From: Sulfuricella sp.
Lineage (GTDB): Bacteria; Pseudomonadota; Gammaproteobacteria; Burkholderiales; Sulfuricellaceae
Direction: 5' to 3'
DNA: 44,420 nt
Assembly (NCBI GenBank): GCA_023266195.1
Contig: JAHFRP010000015.1
Location: forward strand, 1-44,420
The notes under the pieces were generated by a model. That model was not told the DNA's origin. It saw only the letters and a list, made by a program, of their open reading frames with translations, and did no database searches. The position numbers and the translations under genes are program-made. Of the stretch, positions 44,397 to 44,420 are shown piece by piece (within the stretch, counting starts at the first letter, position 1; each line of letters begins with the position of its first letter).

Positions 44397-44420
44397 ATGA
44401 AGTATAGCGGAATTGACCTG
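44397..44420 (+). CDS. IS110-family transposase, first eight codons
   Basis: Only MKYSGIDL is visible before the window ends. AGGAGG lies 5 bases before the ATG (44386-44391). The G-I-D-L motif contains the first Asp of the DEDD RuvC-like catalytic domain at the N-terminus of IS110-family transposases, and MKYSGIDL is a common start in this family. With only eight residues the call rests on that motif plus the structured, ORF-free leader. Confidence 0.6.

Overview
The window reads as a GC-rich betaproteobacterial chromosome segment. The order mlaFEDCB, ABC pair, bolA, grxD, murA, short-form hisG, together with a ubiC-ubiA-ubiD block, a CIRCE-controlled groESL and a haem-containing NarX-like kinase, points to the Nitrosomonadales (Sulfuricellaceae/Gallionellaceae-like lithotrophs). 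That placement is inference from gene content; no 16S gene is present.

Layout. 1-4.1 kb: start of a DUF294/CBS-type protein, groESL with its promoter and HrcA operator, and a cytochrome b/Sel1-repeat pair. 4.3-8.7 kb: an aldehyde dehydrogenase plus DUF779 unit facing a divergent sigma-54 activator, with a recognisable -24/-12 site and upstream dyads between them. 9-11.8 kb: bioA and a PBP4-type carboxypeptidase. 12-15.4 kb: c-haem sensor kinase, NarL-type regulator and a Dnr-like Crp/Fnr gene, probably one redox/nitrogen-oxide signalling chain. 15.4-20.2 kb (minus strand): fliW, a phosphoribosyltransferase, a CZB zinc-sensor protein, ubiD, ubiA, ubiC. 20.3-22.4 kb: a TetR-DsrE-TusA-small Cys protein-secreted DsrE-like cluster with matching operators in front of the regulator and of the sulfur genes. 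22.5-26 kb: a MITE-like element, a phd/vapC module, recG (carrying an in-frame repeat insertion) and ridA. 26.1-35.7 kb: an eight-gene MSHA/type II-like pilus or secretion operon on the minus strand. 36-43.6 kb: the Mla phospholipid transport operon, an ABC-2 exporter, bolA, grxD, murA, hisG. 43.7-44.4 kb: a ParE-type toxin-antitoxin pair and the 5' end of an IS110-family element that runs off the window.

A second layer runs through the whole window: at least six kinds of palindromic interspersed repeat occupy most of the larger intergenic gaps. Two are present as clear two-copy families (a 157-166 bp MITE-like element and a 114-128 bp long-hairpin element). One family is found uninterrupted, interrupted by the MITE-like element, and inserted in frame inside recG. 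Some repeats supply stop codons or possible start codons of neighbouring genes.

The strongest candidates for something little described are the TetR/DsrE/TusA sulfur-carrier cluster, the compact MSHA-like operon with two unusual pilins, the recG repeat insertion, and the structured leader of the IS110 element, which is where a bridge RNA would be encoded. All homology statements rest on reading the sequence; no database search was run.
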